A DNA stretch of 64,000 nt, taken from assembly GCA_022497155.1 (NCBI GenBank), contig MU385731.1:1-64000 (forward strand). Reading direction: 5' to 3'. Position numbers and translations under genes: made by a program. This document shows positions 45,001 through 59,000 of the stretch, piece after piece. The notes beneath the pieces were generated by a model. That model saw only the letters and a program-made list of their open reading frames with translations, was not told the DNA's origin and did no database searches. Numbering within the stretch: the stretch's first letter is position 1; each line of letters starts with the position of its first letter. The stretch comes from Whalleya microplaca. Taxonomy: Eukaryota > Ascomycota > Sordariomycetes > Xylariales > Xylariaceae.

Positions 45001-46386
45001 TATGAGTGCTTCTTATTAAGCTGGGTCGATGGCGACTGGCGTTCATTTTCCCCCCTGTACCAATTATATGCCAATGTTGCGGAGTAAGCAAGGTGCCATT
45101 AGCCTACCTCTGGATATTCTATACGTAGTAGCCTGTGACGCACACATGGTTGCTCTTACGACAGAAGCTGAGCCCATGTCCACGGTTTTTGATGGGCTAT
45201 AATTTAATATCGTATGTCTCACTTGATTCTTGAAATTTATAAGACTCTGGCTACTGACAAGGCCATATAATAAGAGCTAACTGGTCGTTTAGAGTTTCGA
45301 AAGAAAACGAAGCTGGTGTTCCTACTTACAATGTATCCTAGACTCGCTGAGGGTTTCACTTTGAAATGGGACGACAGCCAGTACATGAACACACGACACA
45401 CTGGCAGACTTTCATCTGCCTCATAATAAAGACTATGGATTGTGTGGATTTTATCTGATAGTAACTCCTGATATGTGTTCATAGCGACTTTCCAGATAAG
45501 GGGGAAACCGGGGGGGGGGGGGGGGGGGTTGGTTAAAAAGAAAAGGAGAAAGGGGAGGTAACGTGCATGTAGACTTGGTAGTGGCGTTTTATGTATAACG
45601 GTAAATCTATTGGATTTTTATTCACTGGATACATTCCTGAAAATATATGTTATATAGTTGCAGACAGATGGTATCCTACCTCTGTTCATGGTATACCGTA
45701 TACCTAGGTTGAGTGCTGGATGCATGTTCTAAACCTGCGTAGGTTGTCACCGTTCACAGCATGAGCGAGGCTGCGACATACTTGAGAAGGAGGTCAGACA
45801 TGGTATCGGGAACTGGCATTCTAGCGTCGTGAGCCTCATGTCTTCAATGCTGTACACGAGTACCCCAGATGAAGAACATACATGCATACATAACCACTAT
45901 CGAGAATATCACACACAACAGCCAAATGTGGGGTTTACTTTGGCCCCCACCTCGATGAGCGGTTTTGAGAAGGTTTCTGCAGGGCTAGATTAGGTGGTGA
46001 ACTCTACAGCTTTGTAGGTACCAGTACATTCATGACCCCAAACCTTTTCATCGCAGCCCTCCTAGCATCTACTAGATCATTAGTTGAGTGAACATTGAGA
46101 GCTTCATCCGATGACGCAAATTTGCAGGAAATATATCAATTGTATATATATGATTTGAAGCATTTCCTCTTGAGTGTGTAAAACAGCAAACGATTTGTTT
46201 GCCTCCCGTAACGCCGTGCTCGAATGATGTTTATCCCGTTTCCATTACAGGCTGATATCAATCGTGACCAATAATGCACTAGAAACTCCAAGCCCACGTC
46301 CATACCGCGGTTTGGTAGATTATGATTTTGATGAATTATCGCTCTGGCGTGTGTAAGCGATGCTCTTAGATTCGGTACTGAGGTCC
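42078..46386. other. intergenic, MCM1 3' side and CTR 3' side
   Basis: 4.3 kb with no gene recognised. The first ~1.4 kb (to ~43520) has several overlapping plus-strand frames of about 90-150 codons without domains and may be a long MCM1 3' region. A (TA)n run is at 44279-44304 and a G19 homopolymer at 45510-45528. The rest is stop-rich. Confidence 0.45.
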
Positions 46387-47049
46387 TTAGTGCTCCAGGC
46401 TGCTGTAATACCGCCCGACGGCCAAGCTGCCCAGGAAAGTGCCCCCAAGGACGGCTAGGAAATATCCAACATTCATCGTCATGACTGCCAACATGCTGTA
46501 TAATTGTTAGCTACAGTATCAATCATGGCCACCGACGACAACTTTAGAGCCATGTACTTACAGAAGATAACCGACACCTGCAATTACCGTATCTAGAAGC
46601 GCGCGCAGCGGATCGACAGACAACCGGAACGGACGGGGATGGTCCTTCTTCTTCTGCACGACCATGACGTCCTCCTCGACGCCGTTCTCCGTGAGCGTCA
46701 TGTTCTTGCTCAGGCTGTCGCGCGACACCTGTTCGGAGACGGGCAGCTTGCCCTGCACGACGACGTACCGGCGCTTCATCTCGGCGTCGAGCCACCGCGC
46801 CTCCGCGAACGCCTTCCCCGCCAGCAGCAGCCGGAAGATGACCCCCAGCACGATCAGGAAGATGATGACGCCGGCGTATTGGCCCGCGCTGCTCGGTGTC
46901 CAGGACTCCGAGTATAGGGACGTCGCCATCTCGTTCTGGAATGTCGCCATCATGTGCATTGCTGAGGATGAACCCGACATGTCCATACCGTCCATACCGT
47001 CCATACCGGTCATATCCATTTTGGCATCTCCGTGACGTGGCGACAACAT
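46387..47049 (-). CDS. CTR-family copper transporter
   Basis: Two exons, 47049-46562 and 46495-46387, with a 66-bp intron (GTAAGT...GCTAAC...TACAG), give 198 residues. The Met-rich N-terminus (KMDMTGMDGMDGMDMSGSSS, AMHMM) is the extracellular copper-binding region. TM1 is YAGVIIFLIVLGVIFRLLLA. A cytosolic loop with basic KKKDHPRPFRLSVDPLRAL follows. TM2 contains the MxxxM copper gate (M164-LAV-M168, in MLAVMTMNVGYFLAVL). TM3 carries the GxxxG packing motif within LGGTFLGSLAVG. Known: trimers import Cu(I) at the plasma membrane (Ctr1/Ctr3 type) or export it from the vacuole (Ctr2 type). The short tail without a Cys cluster does not settle which. The frame is open upstream to 47091 without another ATG, so ATG 47049 is chosen. 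Confidence 0.93.
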
Positions 47050-50000
47050 CGTGCGAGAGACTGGTGTTTGCTGATGCCTGACGTGTAACAAAATTGAAAT
47101 GAAATAGACAGGTCGTGAAACGATGGCTCCAGTCCAGTCGTTTTCAAGATTCGTGACGTCTTTATTGAGAACGAATTGAGATGAGGCTGGGTGCCAGTTG
47201 CGACTGTTTTACCAATTCAAATGAATGTGAGCGTCGTTCGAGCGCTGGAAATATGTCGTGGTTTCGTTTGTGATGGTGGTGAGGAACCGTACAGATATAT
47301 TTCTTAATGACTAGCAAGTCCCGCTTTAAACCAAGACCCAAGTATGCGAAGAAGTGAGTCGCTAATACCGGCTCGTGTAATAAGGTTGTGATGCTGTGTC
47401 AGAGGGTGCGTATGATATACGCGGGGAGATCGACAGGCGGGAAATCGAGGCTCGGGCCTTCTTCGCTGCAACGGGCGTGTGTTGCTACCGAAGGATGAAG
47501 ACGTCCTAAGATTTATGAGAGACAATCTGATGCAGAACGGACTGACCGATTTTGGATGGCAGAAAAACGAAAGAAAGAGAGGCAAGCGGATGTAATTGAA
47601 GCCGAGGGATCGAGGTGCTTTTTCTTTGAGTTAGATGTATAGTGCCACAAACCTCCCAGGTGTATTAGCCAGTGCCACGGGTCTTCGCTAACCAAGGCAA
47701 CACCCGCCATCTCAGATTCCAGACCGCTGTGGCAGGTCTGACAGGCTTGATAGGGATGCTAGTAACAAAGACGCTCTATAATTAGCGGCGATTGTGTTAA
47801 TTGTCTTCTTTGTTATCATGCTCAAATGCTCTCAAAGGCATAGATTAGGCTTGGTACAGTTTAGGGCCCATCTAATACAGTTTTAGCGCCAAGCCGGATT
47901 CGTGTAGGCGGATTGCCCCATAGAGGGGCTGATCTGCAAGTGTTAATTCGCCCAGACTCGGCATCTCTCAGGGTCGGGCTTGCAGCAACTACGTACATAC
48001 GTCGGTAGGTACCGGTACTTTATCAACCACTTCGGTTTACTACCTATAAGTATGTGACGGCCACCCGCCCACAGAATCAATCCCATTTACATCGTGCAAA
48101 TCTTTGAAATAGCAGCTTCTATGTTCGCGGATTTTAATAATTGACCGTGCATCAAGGAGGTAAAATGGGGAGAAATGCTTAAGAGATTGAGTGAGCTTAA
48201 CATACAGCGAATGTAGAACCAACCCCTGAAACATGTCCGCATGGTTAGCATCATAGCGATCACTAGCTGCGAATGTTTCACACATTGTGTTTCCGTGACG
48301 ATGAGGCACGATCATTTTCTTGGTTATAACATAGCCAAGGCTGGATATCATCATATATGCGAGATAGTAAATTCCGTGCGTATATGCCTCCCTAACAAAA
48401 AAGAGCTAGATTTGGTTATCTTTTGTAGGTGCATATATATATAAGCGCAGCGAAGTTGATTGAGCATGTACGAGTGGCACAAAGCCAGATACATATCTTG
48501 CAAATTCTTGTGGGAAATAATCTTGATATAAGAAAACTCTTGAACTGGTCTTACTCCTTCCACGATCTCTAGTGAGAGGACCTAGGCTATATTTTTCAAC
48601 GCCAGAGTGTAACGTCGAGGAAATAGGGGTAGAAGACCTTGGTAGTAGTATACATAGTAAATGAGCCCATTGAGTTGACAGCTAGACAAATATGCGTGAG
48701 GTAAGACATCTACGAGCCAAGATATGGTCTTCGTGCTCCTTATAGACTTGAACTGGCCCTTCCTTAGTGGTGTCTGTACCCCTAGCGAAGAATCATTTGA
48801 TTAGTCTCATGATGCCACATCCTAGCCCCTGTAATTTACTCGCGTACTAGAAACAAGGCCGTCGCCGACATTATGTCCAACGTTTTTCCAACGTTGTTCT
48901 GTGCGCCCCAGGTTGCTGGTCGTCCCATCGCCACATCACTCTCCAACTAGGCATACGTGCAAGGAATTAGAGATGAATCATGGACCTCAACGAATCTACT
49001 ACGAACATGTGAAAGAAATAACCCCGTAGACTAACAATACATAAAGTCTTACTATTGTCCAGTAATCGTGCAAGACACGTACGAGTTCCGCGATGTGGAA
49101 GTCTAGCGATCCCAGCCTCTCAGGTTTGCACAATCTAATTACCAAGTGATAATAGTACTTTAGAGGACATAGTGTGTGACTCCTCGATTCACGAAGTCAT
49201 CAAGATCCGTTTACAACTGGTTCCAGAAGCTCTTGTCGTTACCTCGTAAAACATAGTCACATTCCTACTTGAAGAGACCTATATGGAAGTACTATACCCA
49301 AGAGTTTACATGAGGACGACATGCCAAGACACTGTCTCACTCTCTCACTCCCCGTAAGTATCAATGTACTACTTGCCTTAATCATACCCAAAATCTTATC
49401 CCGAAGGACATGAGACAGCGCTCGAAATAAAAGTTTCAACACTTTGTCCTTCCTATATTACTTATTTACGAGGTGTGACTTGAAATACGTTGAGGGTTAC
49501 GATGTATATTGCTTGGAAATGCCTTTGAGAGCCCCATTGAGACTGAGAGGTTGGATTCGCATTTTATCCTGCGAGCTTATCAGGATGTGCAATGTTGCGT
49601 TACTCAGTGAAACTGATCGCGAGAAACTATCCCATTGAGATTGCTCGAGATCACCTTAACGTATTGATTCCTGATGGCTGAGTATCATCCCGGAACCGAT
49701 GTCCCTTCCATTGCTGTACTGACCTACGACTACCCATATAGTCTTAATCTATATGATTTTGGATAGAAGAAGTGTAATCGTGATCAAGATCGCAAGCAAT
49801 CTAAAAGACACGTATGTTTAAGGGCTCGATTAGTCTCCTCCAGGTAGACTGTCCAGAACGTCGATGTTATCGATTGCTTATCTAGGCTCGTCGTAATACT
49901 GACTAGATATAGCGAGTCTGAATAGATGTTGGATAGACCGTAATGAACACTCGAATAACAACGTTTCTGCCATATAGGTGGAAAGCAGATAAGAATGTAG

Positions 50001-53000
50001 ATTGTTATTGTTGTATTGTTTAACGTCTGAGCTAGAGTGGCATGCGCCCTCTCCGGCAACCTCCCTAGGGGTATGGGACGTGGCAAGCTAAAACTGAAGC
50101 TATATACAGGTTCGTGAAGCCGTTCCGTGTCTCTAGGACTCAACATTCCCTAATCAGTGGCCGCCACCTGCCGGTCCTGCTGATTTGCTCTAATATGTTT
50201 CCAATTTTCAGTGTGGGTTTCTGGAGCGTAGGGGATTCTTCCCCCGAATATATAAGAATGTAGACATGCCCTGTAAAGATATATAATAATTTTTGAATTT
50301 TAGAGAGTGTAAATGTAGTAATAAGTCTTTAGAAGACAAGAGAAGGACTTTGAACTGGGCTATGAGCATGTTCTTAGGGTTTGGGACGTGTCATCTTACA
50401 TCTATTCAAGGTGCTCGTAACTACGCTTCATGACCTCTCACTACGCTCGCCAAAGTGTTAGAATAAACAATTACACATGCTCATTTGGAGACTTCTGTTA
50501 CGATAATAATCAATCTTCTCACTTACCTTTGGCTGATTTAGTATAACGCACAGGGAAGCTCAGGAGCGCAATCATGGAACAAATCCAGTGGTGCAGAGCC
50601 AGTTGCTGACATCCAGGGTTTCTACATTTTTTTCGGGCAGATAATCCTATCGATTTGTTTGCCGTAGATATGGATCTCTCTTGGATGGATATCGAGTATA
50701 TTATTCCGTGGATGAGCCCTCATAAGGGGCGTGGATAATTCCTTGTACCTAAGTGACTGCAATAAGGGGCAGATGGTGGGCAATGCGAGTGTCGCAAGAC
50801 GACGATCTGTATGGTATCTTAGTATTCATAAACAGGGAGTTCTAAGTTGTATGGAAGGTTGTGAACGTTTTTGAGCTCGGCTAACCTGGCTAAGATAGTG
50901 TGTGATTCTCTGCCTAGGTAAGCCAATGCAAAACCGAGACCAATTAAACGGGACAAGAGCATGAACGTCGCCGTATAATCTATGATCTTATATAATGATA
51001 CTGAAGTGAGTCGGAGCGGACAGTACAAGACATAAAATGGCTTATATCGATGGCTGAAGCGGCTATGAGTCTCGATGTGAAAGGTGATCATGAAGCGAGT
51101 GGAAAAAATTGGGTAGTTGTCTGCTACAATAGTGGACAAATCGCGGACAACTTCTCTAACTGAAACGGCTTTAAGTCCATGGTAATGGTATGGCAGGACA
51201 GAGAATACAATGATAATCGATCGCTCTTAAGATCAAGACGGTAGGGGAGGTCTGCCGAGGATACATGGCATACATGACCTATGAATATATTTCCGAGAAA
51301 GATAATTTATTCGTGTATCATGTGGTGCTTTTACTATAACTTATTGATTTAATGGTACTTAGTTATTAGACAAGACTTGACTTGACATCATGGAGTTATG
51401 CTACCCTCTCCATTTCACTCCTCGGCTACTTCAAACAGGTAGCCGGCTCAACGGAAGTGGTGTATCGTGTTCAGAGGGAAGTTTTCAAAAACCATGGGAT
51501 CAACCTGAATGAGAACAGCAAATGTTCATGAAGATTATCAAAAGAGAGGAATGGAAGTTGCCGAGAAACTCTGATTGAATGTCTAGGTGATGATCTCCTT
51601 GACGTGGAACCCTGATGACCGCCCCTTATGGGCCCTGACTCGTAACTCTATTGATGGGATGTGTTCTCCTTACGCCACGGAACGTCATTCCCGTACGTTC
51701 ATTGGAGGGCTGTGTTATCGCAAATTGGCGGAGACTAGTTCATATTATTACATGAAGTAGGTTTCAAGATTTGACTCCCTGCCAATTCCAGGTAAGTAGG
51801 AGAGGCTCAGGCTTGACGTGGGTAAGTTCTAGAACCCGTAGACAAAACAGTCTCGAGGTGGGAGCAGATACTAGGGGGCATTCTGAGCGAACGAAGGTTC
51901 TTCCCCAATTGGGACAGATCTGTATTTTTGGATATTGGAATATATATTGACTTACAGCGGAAAAATACCAGCATGTACCTTCTCGTTGACACTCAATCCA
52001 ATATTTAACTAGGTCTCGTAACGTGAATTTGACCTATGATTAACTTCATGTTCAACTTTCCTATCTGCTCCTGTTGTTATACCTATTCAGACTAGGTGGC
52101 TTAATTCGCACTACTGTATCGAATATCCCATTGTCACGGTTACGGTATGGGTTTTTGAGGCTACGCCATATCCCATCTCGACTGCGTAGTCCATGGCTGA
52201 GTTAGAGGCCTCTGGTAGCGTCCTAGTTGACATATGGATACGAGATCCGCCTTGAGATTCATTTCATTTGATTTCGCTCTCGACCAATGGAATTATAGCA
52301 GGTCTTCTGATACCTTTAGTGGTGACTCATCTGTGAAGATGTGCCAGGTGGTTCTACCAGTCCGGTACTACCGGCATATGCCACGAGGTACAGTATAAGG
52401 ATGGCTTGGACTATGTGAACGTACGAGAGCTCCGAGAGCCCGATGAGTTAGCTCTATGGAGCTGGGAGAGCGCTGGTGTATGGAACTGCAAAGTCAATGT
52501 GACCGGCAACTTAGTATTGTCCGCGTGAACCTGATAGCTTGTCAGATATGTTGAGGATAAATAACAACTTGATAGTTCTTCGGTTAGAGGTAATGTTGTA
52601 AGAGTGAGGACATTCATCCCACACACTAATACGAGGTGCATTCTAGCTTAGTACTTAATAACAGAGGCGCATCACAACGTTGGCTGACCCCGAGAGCGGG
52701 TTTTGCACGACACTCGTATTTGGACCAGTGGTGTAATGCCGACCCGCTCATAAGATCGGATCTGGTGTTGTAGACTTGATCGCCTGATCTGTCTGTATGT
52801 TGAAAGACGGACATAGTCAGTGGGATCATGCCATTAAATGCTCATCTCGCTCAGTCCAGGACCGCACAGTAGCTTATCCATCAATCATCACACCGCTGAC
52901 AAACCCGCGAATTTTAAAGTCATCCCGACTAGTGGATAATAGACTCTTCCGAATTGAGTAAATGAACATCTGGGCGAGGGGCAGGCGACGATGATAAGAG

Positions 53001-56000
53001 ACTACATAGCTTGTAGCTATGAGCGAGAATTCTTTTGAATAACTCTTGCGCATCGATACGCCCACATCCGAATAACAGTAAGAGCTAATGAAGGAACCAT
53101 GAACGAGCGGTTGTTCAATCTTGAATGTCTTGATAGTGGTTAGCGGGATAAATATCCTTGGTTAACATTGGTCCTGCGTATGGAGAAACATCAACGGTGA
53201 TCCATCTGTTGCGGTGCAGCCTATGCCTCACTGGCTAGGACCATCAAGCCTTCGCAAACGCAGATATTGTAGCCATAGGCATCACGAAGAGGACTTGGTG
53301 GCCCCTGGAACTGCTCTGCCATAGAATTGCCCTTCTGGGTACCGCTGAGCTGCCCGGACCACCTGGTCCTGTCGCGCGACTGCCTCGATTTCTCTTGAAT
53401 GGATACTATGATGCTGATTAGTCATATGCTTTTCATGAAGAACACTCCGGAGGTAGAGTCGCTGCCGAGATGGTAATGCGGCTAGTGAACCGGCAGAATA
53501 CACAGGAAGAGGCCGAACACATGAAATGTTTTTCGAGAACTATGCGGGAACATTTCCGGTCAGATCAGCTGTAATCAGCACCGCATATTGCAACAGTCGT
53601 ACCACCAGTCATCCTGATTTGATATATGTATGTAAGGTGTAAATACCTAATAGTATGGGAAGTCCCGCTGGCGGCCCGCCCGCACTATGGTTGCGTCATG
53701 TATTGACTGTATTCAGCTAAGGCCATCCCTGCTCTTAATGCGAAACATCAGATCTGTGTGGGAAACCTGTCAGTAATCTAGACTCGCATTGATGCCAAAG
53801 CCAGTTGAACTTTGCTGTGCATGTGATCAACAAAGAGTAGCGGTCTGGTGGATATGAGATCGGTGCAAGGTTTGAAAATTATTGAAGCTGAGAAATGCTA
53901 GGCAGACTTTACGTGCGTGCACTTAGAGGTAGTAATAACCATCAATGGCTGAAGCTACCGAGGGTGTTTGGTGCCTGAGTTGTATACGCAGCACGTGTGG
54001 TAACGGCAACGAAGTCTTTCGGCCGAAAGAGAAGTTTCTGTGGTGTCGTGTCTACAGCATCCCCGGCGTGTATGACATACATACGCAACCACAAGCCGGC
54101 TAATAATGCCTATACGCCGAGAATTTGGGGTACCAGGATATCAAATGCTGGCATGTGGTTACAGAGAGGAGGACGAGGATCCTATTATTGACGATGTTGA
54201 TGTAAAACATACCCGTGATATCTGATATGAAGCTTAAATCCATAGATGATGACTGTCGTCTGTTCTTTGATGAAAAGGGGAAAACCCTATCTCCACTCCA
54301 CGGTGAAGAAATATGTGGACCAACTAACAAGGTGGAGACAGTAGATCTTGCAACTTGCGGAACCTTGCCGAAGCCATAAGCAGCCATTCCGTTCTGATGA
54401 AAGTGTTGAGGCTCATTTTGTGTTTCGGGTAGAACCCAAAAGGCTCATGCCGTGCGCCAACCGATCGAGGAGACCCAGAGCCATGGATAACCACACCATT
54501 TTCGGCAGCAGTCAGAATTGCTACAGAATGCACACTTCCGCATTGTGGGCGGTTTCTTTTTATTTATTTATTCGTGCCAAATTTCCGGCCGTGTGTGATG
54601 CGTGTCTGGCTATTATTAGTAGTTCAATTTATGATGAGGTACCTGAGCCTGGCCTTCTGTGACGTGACTGATCCCGTCTAATATTGTTTCCGAACGAGGT
54701 AGGACCAGGAGCCCGAGAGCAGCTGAAAAGGGTCTCAAAGGGCGATCAAGTGTGTTAATCCTAACACCCCTGCATGCATAGGAATACAGAATATACTAAA
54801 TACTTCGGGACATTTAACCTATCAGTACTACTCAGTACTGCTGCAGCCACCTTACTGCCCAGTTGATTTGGTGCTGCGGGGGCGAATTTGGTGACACCCG
54901 AGCATCGTGGGCATTATAATTGTATGAATATTTAATAAACATCCCCTGCAACCTTCGGAATAGGGATTCAACGTTGGCTTCAATGTTGAGCGGAAACTAG
55001 GAAATTACTATGAGCTCCTAGTTGGCTCGAGGTCCGATATATGTCGTCCAGTTTGGGTAGATAACCTGTGAGGCTATGACTGTAGCATATACCTTTGAAG
55101 GAAGCGAAGGTCTTGACCGATATTCGCACACCCTATGAAGGTAGTGCTCTAGCTTGGCTCGGGTGTAGGAATCTGCAAGTATCCTCGTAAGCAGCTGTGC
55201 CGCTCAAGCGCGAGATTTTGACTCGTGAACCACGAGAGAACCTCGTCCACCCTTCGGAGTTGAGACTGCGGAAGCTTCCGAGGACTTCTCGTATCTACAC
55301 AGCACTGTGCACTCCTTCAAACTTGCGCCGTTTGTTTGCTTTTTTGTTCAGCTGAGTCTGCGAGACCCTATGACAGATCCTATGGAGGCGAATAGAAGTT
55401 GGCTGTGCTGGCATTGGTGGTAGGCAACCTCGGCAGAGTCGAATAGAACTTCAGATACCTGAACTGAAAAACTTGAAGGCTCCATAGATGGACCGGAGTC
55501 TGGCCTAAATGACAGAGTCTAGACTTGTCTCTTCAATTGAGAACTTCTAATTCGCCTGTACCTAGCTTGCCTGACGCTTGTCGAATCTAGGTTAATGGAA
55601 GGGGAAAAAAAAAAGGGCGGAGGGGGGGGGGAGGTCATCCATCATCCATAATTCCGATATCTCCTTAACGCGCGTCCCCCCACCTACATATTATGCCAAT
55701 ATTGATTGTATTCATGAACCGAATAGATCGTATGTACTCGAACCACCCGTGACACAATGTTAAATAAGAGCATCCCACCTATCGTTCGTCCACTGTCGGA
55801 GTTGAGAAACATTATCGACTTCTGACCACGGCGTTTTAAATAAGTGTTACTTATTCCTAGTATAGACAGATTCCCAGTGAACGTTGCTAGTTTCACTGCA
55901 TGTAACTCATCATGCTCCCCGGAGACGTGTCGTGGCTAGGTAGCGACTGGCTTGTCTGCATCTCTCCGGCGGGGAGATATTGTCTCACGGGCAATAGCGG

Positions 56001-59000
56001 GGACTGAATGGTTATTCAGAGTAATCAGTTTCCCTGGTGCTCTTCATAGGGCTCCGATGAGACTGAACGCGCCTGGACCAAATGGATCGTCAAGTGACGG
56101 GCCACACCACGCGGGCAATCCTATGTACCTCCCGGAGCCTTTGGATTATTGACTGGGAGCTTTGCGTCTGGCGGGCTCTGTGGACGAACTGCATGTAGGT
56201 GATCCCACAAAAGGACTAAGGTGACGCGGGAGTAGTGGCCGACAAGTCACAACGTCCCTGACAAGGGGGGCAGGCAGATGAATTGCATCTATCTCGATTA
56301 ACCTTGTTTACGCCACGCAGAAGCTTGAGTTTGCGCCACTAGTTCCGCTCAAGTGATGCGATTCTACATAGTACGTGTAGACGCGATGCTTGACGCTTTC
56401 GCGTGGTACAGAGCCTGAATTAAAATCGCTCCTTTGTTGTTACTACTGCACAGTACAGTACTAGGCTCGCTCGAGACGCGACTTGTCAACCTCTTCGAAG
56501 CTTGAAACCGACTCGGGGCAAGTGACCTTGGGGCCTTTGCTAATAATCCTTGCTCGGGCCCGACTCACCTACCTATCACGCATGGAGTTGGTAACTTAAA
56601 GGTACGTACTAGGACCCGTCATCCTTCCTTTTCAAGCGACCCGTCCAATCGGAGACAATATGCTGTTATTGCAGCGTATCAAGCAGCTTGAATACGGCAA
56701 GATCAGGTCCATAATTGTGACAATGTTAACAAGATCTTGGGACGGGACATGTGGAGTAACACAAGAAAATCCATCAACCAGTATTACTCGCCGCCAGCCC
56801 GCAAGCTATGTACTAGGTATGTAAGTGCAGGGCGAGTGCTAAAAATGGAATGGGAGGCATGTACTACTCAGATGATGCACAAACAAATTCCCCGGGATTA
56901 GGAGAAACTCCAAAAACATCCACATCTGAGGAACTGACAGGTATGTATGACAGAAACTAATCCTCCTATATAAGGCACGGGAGTTTGAAAATGGAATCAA
57001 TGTCAGTGTGAATGAAGCTCTGGTCTGCCAAAATAATTGGACAAAGAAAATCAAGGAAACAGTGCAGGATCCTCGTTAAAAATTCCTAGATCTAGACAAG
57101 GCTCTGCTCAATTCGACGACCGGTCAAGCTTGACTCTGCAATACTCTGGGAGAGGGACCAGCTGAAGTGCTAACTTTTAGAGACTAGGGAAGGCAACGAC
57201 ATAAGTCTTACATATCCAGACATCTCGTCCAGTACGTACATAACTCACATGTGCAACCAATGAAGTCATTGGGACCAAATTGGAGACAGGAGGGTATGCG
57301 GGGTTTTCACATTTACGAATATGTATGAAGCCCCAACTTACTCCAACCGAGCGTAACCATTTATTACGATGTAGGTATGTGGTAGTCAGTCCCCTAAAGC
57401 TTAAGGGATGGTCTCCGCCCCTGCGTTGAACGGCACACACGCAGCATATGTTGGGACCGAGTGATCTGGCAGATCAGCGTTCTTCGATCATTGGGAGCTC
57501 GGACGGTGCGTCTAACCAATGCACTGCTGTTCCCACGATCTGGTTAACCAAACTCCCGGGGGGTCTTCTCTTTTGCAACAGACAATCGATTCGTGGACAA
57601 TGCTCTTCCAGCAGGCTATTGATATTAGAGTTCCTTGGTCAAGTATAGTACTATGTATGTACGGCTTTGTGCTACACAAGTATGTAGAGTATTTCGCGGA
57701 GCGCGAGCATGGTTCCGAAAAGAGAGGAGGTGGTAGCCAGGATACCCTTGCTTCTGCACCATTCAGATCGCGTCCGTTTCTGATTCCATGCAGCACGCAG
57801 TCTGTAGAAACGCTGGCAAGCAGTCGACACTGTCCGTCTGCATGATAGCCCAATACTCTGTACAAGTATTCTTCTTGCCTGCCTGCCTACCTGCTATCTA
57901 TTTGGTACGGAGGACAGCTAGAACAATCCTTGTCACAATTATTATGTATTGTGTAGTTGTAGTCAGAACCTCCATGGGTACCTGTCTAGGTATCTACCTA
58001 TGTATTATTTCATCTTCGCATCGGTAGTCTTTGGTCCCCACAACAGGGAGCTAGGTAGGCCCTTACCTGAAACTTATAATTTACTATCCGGGATCCGTGT
58101 GTTAAATGGATTCAGCAGGAAAAGAAGCCTTAGATACATATTTGACGCGTTACCAGAACGTCTACTGCGTAGCAGAGGATTGATTGAGACCATATACTTC
58201 TCATATCTCCATCCGGAGTACGCAGTATATGAAAGCCTAGAGCGTTCACAACAGTACGTAAAGTTCGATAAACTTAATCAAGGTTTGAGGCACTCAATAT
58301 TCACAGCGCGTGTTATTCGCAATTGCTAATGCAGAGTGGTTTGTTCTTTTTGAGAGAAGTCTACTTTTGTCTCTTGATTGCACGTTCGACAGTAAATCCA
58401 ACTATCGTCATTTAAAGTATTGGCTTTAGGTTGTCACTTGAGTGTCAGAATTGGAAACGTCAGTTGATTGGGTTTAGGAGCCCGTGGTATCGGGTAAATA
58501 AAGTCAATGTCTAGGCCATCCTGACAGACTGTTGCTTTTTTTTCTGACCAAAAGTTCCCATACCCCAGGGTGATGAGACGAACTTAGATCTGCTATGTAA
58601 GCAACCCTAGCCGCAAGACTATTTCTAGTTGTGCAATGCATAAGAAGGCCGCAAGGTAACATCGATATGCTTAACCGAGCTAAGTCATATCGGGCAACAC
58701 ATCTCTGATGATCGCGCGCCAAGACAATAATCCAGAAAGGAGGGACGAGCCTACCGGGGGTTGGAAACGCACGTATTTTACTCCATCTGCCCACATCTCG
58801 TATACGGTAAGAGTGAGAAGCTGTCTACTTTCAATATAGTTGAAATGTACGTAGTAGGTAGTCATGTTAGCCCCCTATCCCAAGCTCGGGCCTAGCTGGG
58901 TGACAAGGTGCCATGATTGCTCAATGGCGAGCCATGGAGGTGCTAACGAGAACGCCCACGCCAGAGCCTACTGGATGGGCCACGGACACACGGCCGAGCG

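Noticed and set aside
57949..58329. 126-codon plus-strand frame in the desert
   Set aside because: No recognisable domain, no start context and no codon bias; consistent with chance.
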